A DNA stretch of 64,000 bases from Lingula anatina (Eukaryota; Brachiopoda; Lingulata; Lingulida; Lingulidae), in contig NW_019776068.1 of NCBI RefSeq assembly GCF_001039355.2, positions 267,569 to 331,568 of the forward strand. Direction: 5' to 3'. The notes beneath the pieces are model-generated. The model saw only the letters and a list, made by a program, of their open reading frames with translations. It was not told where the DNA came from and did no database searches. Below, piece by piece: positions 62,532 to 64,000 of the stretch (position 1 is its first letter; each line of letters starts with the position of its first letter). Both the position numbers and the translations under genes were made by a program.

Positions 62532-64000
62532 ATGGCTAAGAAAAGGGAAACACACCTTAAGTTCCCTTATTTAATTTATATGAAACCGTTAACCGCTCTC
62601 ATCTTCCTCTTTATCATTGTAACTTTGTGCCTTTACTTGGTATATCCTATAAGTGTAACCCAAGATCATAAAGATCGGCCGGTTATTCCATTCTCCTTTG
62701 CGTGTGTCGCTGGCGGCAATCTGTCCTCACTACTGTTACTTTGTTGCATATCGCAATTATTCGCTAAATCATATTATGTGAAAACCTATATACTTATTGC
62801 GGCTGAACTACTTGCATTTTATTTAACTCTCTTCCAAACGACGTCGACATTTCAATATATAAGTCTGTCAGGATTCAAACTTCTTCTCGCCGGTGACGTA
62901 CATCCCAACCCAGGGCCTAGGCTTAAACCTGAAAATGACTTAAAAATACTCTTTTCGAATATACGTAGCCTTGGGGCCGAAAACGGGCTAAGGTTTGACG
63001 CTCTATCCATTCGCGCTAAACAATTGGAAATTAATATAATCGGTCTGTGTGAAGCGGGGAAAATTCCTGAGCATTATCTGACTAGTAAATATTACATCGA
63101 TGGCTATCATAATCCTTTATACTCGGAAAAGGGACGTGGCTTTATAATTTATGTGGGAAATGACATGATATATAAAATAAGAGAGGACTTGTGTAACACG
63201 GAGTTGGATTGCCTTTGGATTGAATTACAGCTTAAATATAAAAAGCTTCTGTATGGTATTTTTTACAGATCTCCAAGCCAAACTGCAAATGAAAGAAACC
63301 AATTTATAAGTCAATTATCTGATTGTCTCTATAGAGCTAAATTATCCAGATCTGACGGAATAATCATCAACGGGGACTTTAACGCCCACTCACGGAACTG
63401 GTACCTGGGTGGAAGGGATGATGTTGCAGGTGAATTGCTACATGATCTGTTCTCAACCCATGGTCTGGACCAGCTAGTAAGAGAACCAACCAGAATACAA
63501 GGTGATTCATCCTCGTGCATTGACTTGACAGTTACTGATATCCCAGGGTTGGTTACAAATGTGTCAGTTGAGGCTCCCATTGGATCGACCGATCATAGCA
63601 CTCTCGTGTCCTCATTTGATGTTTTTCTGCTTAAATATAAGCCATATAAGAAAATAATCTGGAAATATGATCAAGCTAATATTCATGGTCTAAACAATGA
63701 TATTATAAGCTTTGATTGGGATACCTTTTTTCAATCTCAAAATAATATACACGAAATGACTAGAAATTTTACTGAAAGATTACTCCTTATCTTTAAAAAG
63801 CATATTCCGCAAAAAGTAAGAATTATTAAAAGGAATGATAAACCTTGGTTTTCTGATAGACTAAAACATGAAATAAATAAAAAAAAGAAACTTTATGCTA
63901 AAATGAAAACCAATCCTACTCCGGGCAATATACTCTGTTATGATACTCAGTCTGTGCTTGTTAAGGAACTTATAAGGGATACGAAGGAATCCTACTTTAA
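62532..64000 (+). CDS. LINE ORF2 N-terminal part: hydrophobic leader, 2A-like motif, APE endonuclease (continues past window)
   Basis: The frame is open from after TAA 62469-62471 to the window end. The ATG at 62532 (GGTATGG, good context) is preferred over 62472 (TAAATGG). Residues 20-38 and about 57-97 are strongly hydrophobic (TALIFLFIIVTLCLYLV; SSLLLLCC; YILIAAELLAFYLTLF). GDVHPNPGP follows at 121-129, a 2A-like translational recoding motif. The APE-type endonuclease then starts, with its key residues present: N143 (FSNIRS), E174 (CEAG), YRSP, D282-N284-H286 (GDFNAH), the D of CIDLTVTD, and D354-H355 (TDHS). The linker to reverse transcriptase, KPWFSDRLKHEI, is typical of CR1/Jockey-like LINEs; the RT itself lies beyond 64000. 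The protein would nick target DNA and prime reverse transcription. No disruption is seen in 489 codons. Confidence 0.88.
   Translation, partial: MAKKRETHLKFPYLIYMKPLTALIFLFIIVTLCLYLVYPISVTQDHKDRPVIPFSFACVAGGNLSSLLLLCCISQLFAKSYYVKTYILIAAELLAFYLTLFQTTSTFQYISLSGFKLLLAGDVHPNPGPRLKPENDLKILFSNIRSLGAENGLRFDALSIRAKQLEINIIGLCEAGKIPEHYLTSKYYIDGYHNPLYSEKGRGFIIYVGNDMIYKIREDLCNTELDCLWIELQLKYKKLLYGIFYRSPSQTANERNQFISQLSDCLYRAKLSRSDGIIINGDFNAHSRNWYLGGRDDVAGELLHDLFSTHGLDQLVREPTRIQGDSSSCIDLTVTDIPGLVTNVSVEAPIGSTDHSTLVSSFDVFLLKYKPYKKIIWKYDQANIHGLNNDIISFDWDTFFQSQNNIHEMTRNFTERLLLIFKKHIPQKVRIIKRNDKPWFSDRLKHEINKKKKLYAKMKTNPTPGNILCYDTQSVLVKELIRDTKESYF

Overview
The window is nuclear DNA from an animal with an AT-rich, intron-rich, very heterozygous genome. 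It is most likely a marine invertebrate (lophotrochozoan, echinoderm or amphioxus grade), but the sequence does not fix the phylum. The evidence is spliceosomal introns with GT..AG borders, AATAAA signals, many microsatellites, an animal DAPK-family kinase, an LRR-Roc-COR protein with death-fold-like C-terminal exons, and an APE-type LINE with a 2A-like motif. No prokaryotic gene organisation is present.

Positions 1-35,840 (+ strand) hold the 3' part of a STK17/DRAK-type serine/threonine kinase gene. Six exons (1982-2194, 8582-8720, 25880-26006, 26391-26439, 26834-27013, 30722-31118) join in frame to give the last 367 residues and the stop; the first coding exon(s) lie upstream of the window. 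Three stretches are present twice in tandem (7.2-11.1/11.1-14.8 kb, 15.1-16.2/16.3-17.4 kb, 30.3-32.9/33.2-35.8 kb), each separated by a single N. The duplicated exons differ almost only by silent changes, so these look like two haplotypes laid end to end by the assembler.

Positions 39,750-46,320 (- strand) hold a convergent three-exon gene for a 1588-residue protein. It has an acidic N-terminus, 32 leucine-rich repeats arranged as a 46-residue two-repeat unit, a Roc GTPase, a COR domain, a CPHC-containing segment, and two C-terminal exons that each look like a CARD/death-fold domain. The splice frames were checked by hand. Neither gene is obviously needed by the other, but both belong to families of cell-death or innate-defence signalling.

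Positions 46.3-64 kb are repeat-rich: a 74-bp minisatellite, diverged dispersed repeats (A/A', B/B'), a 5'-truncated LINE tail with a visible empty site, a decayed Mutator-like transposase, a Harbinger-like foldback MITE fragment, and an apparently young LINE. The LINE has an intact ORF1 (57,916-58,887) and an ORF2 that is open to the window edge. ORF2 begins with hydrophobic segments, then a GDVHPNPGP 2A-like motif, then a complete-looking APE endonuclease. Between ORF1 and ORF2 sits a 2,750-bp element with perfect 25-bp terminal inverted repeats, a TA target duplication and internal repeats built around an AATGTCCATTCCGAAAC core. The elements with the clearest boundaries are this insertion, the 267-bp foldback MITE at 25.2 kb and the 317-bp foldback at 9.6 kb.
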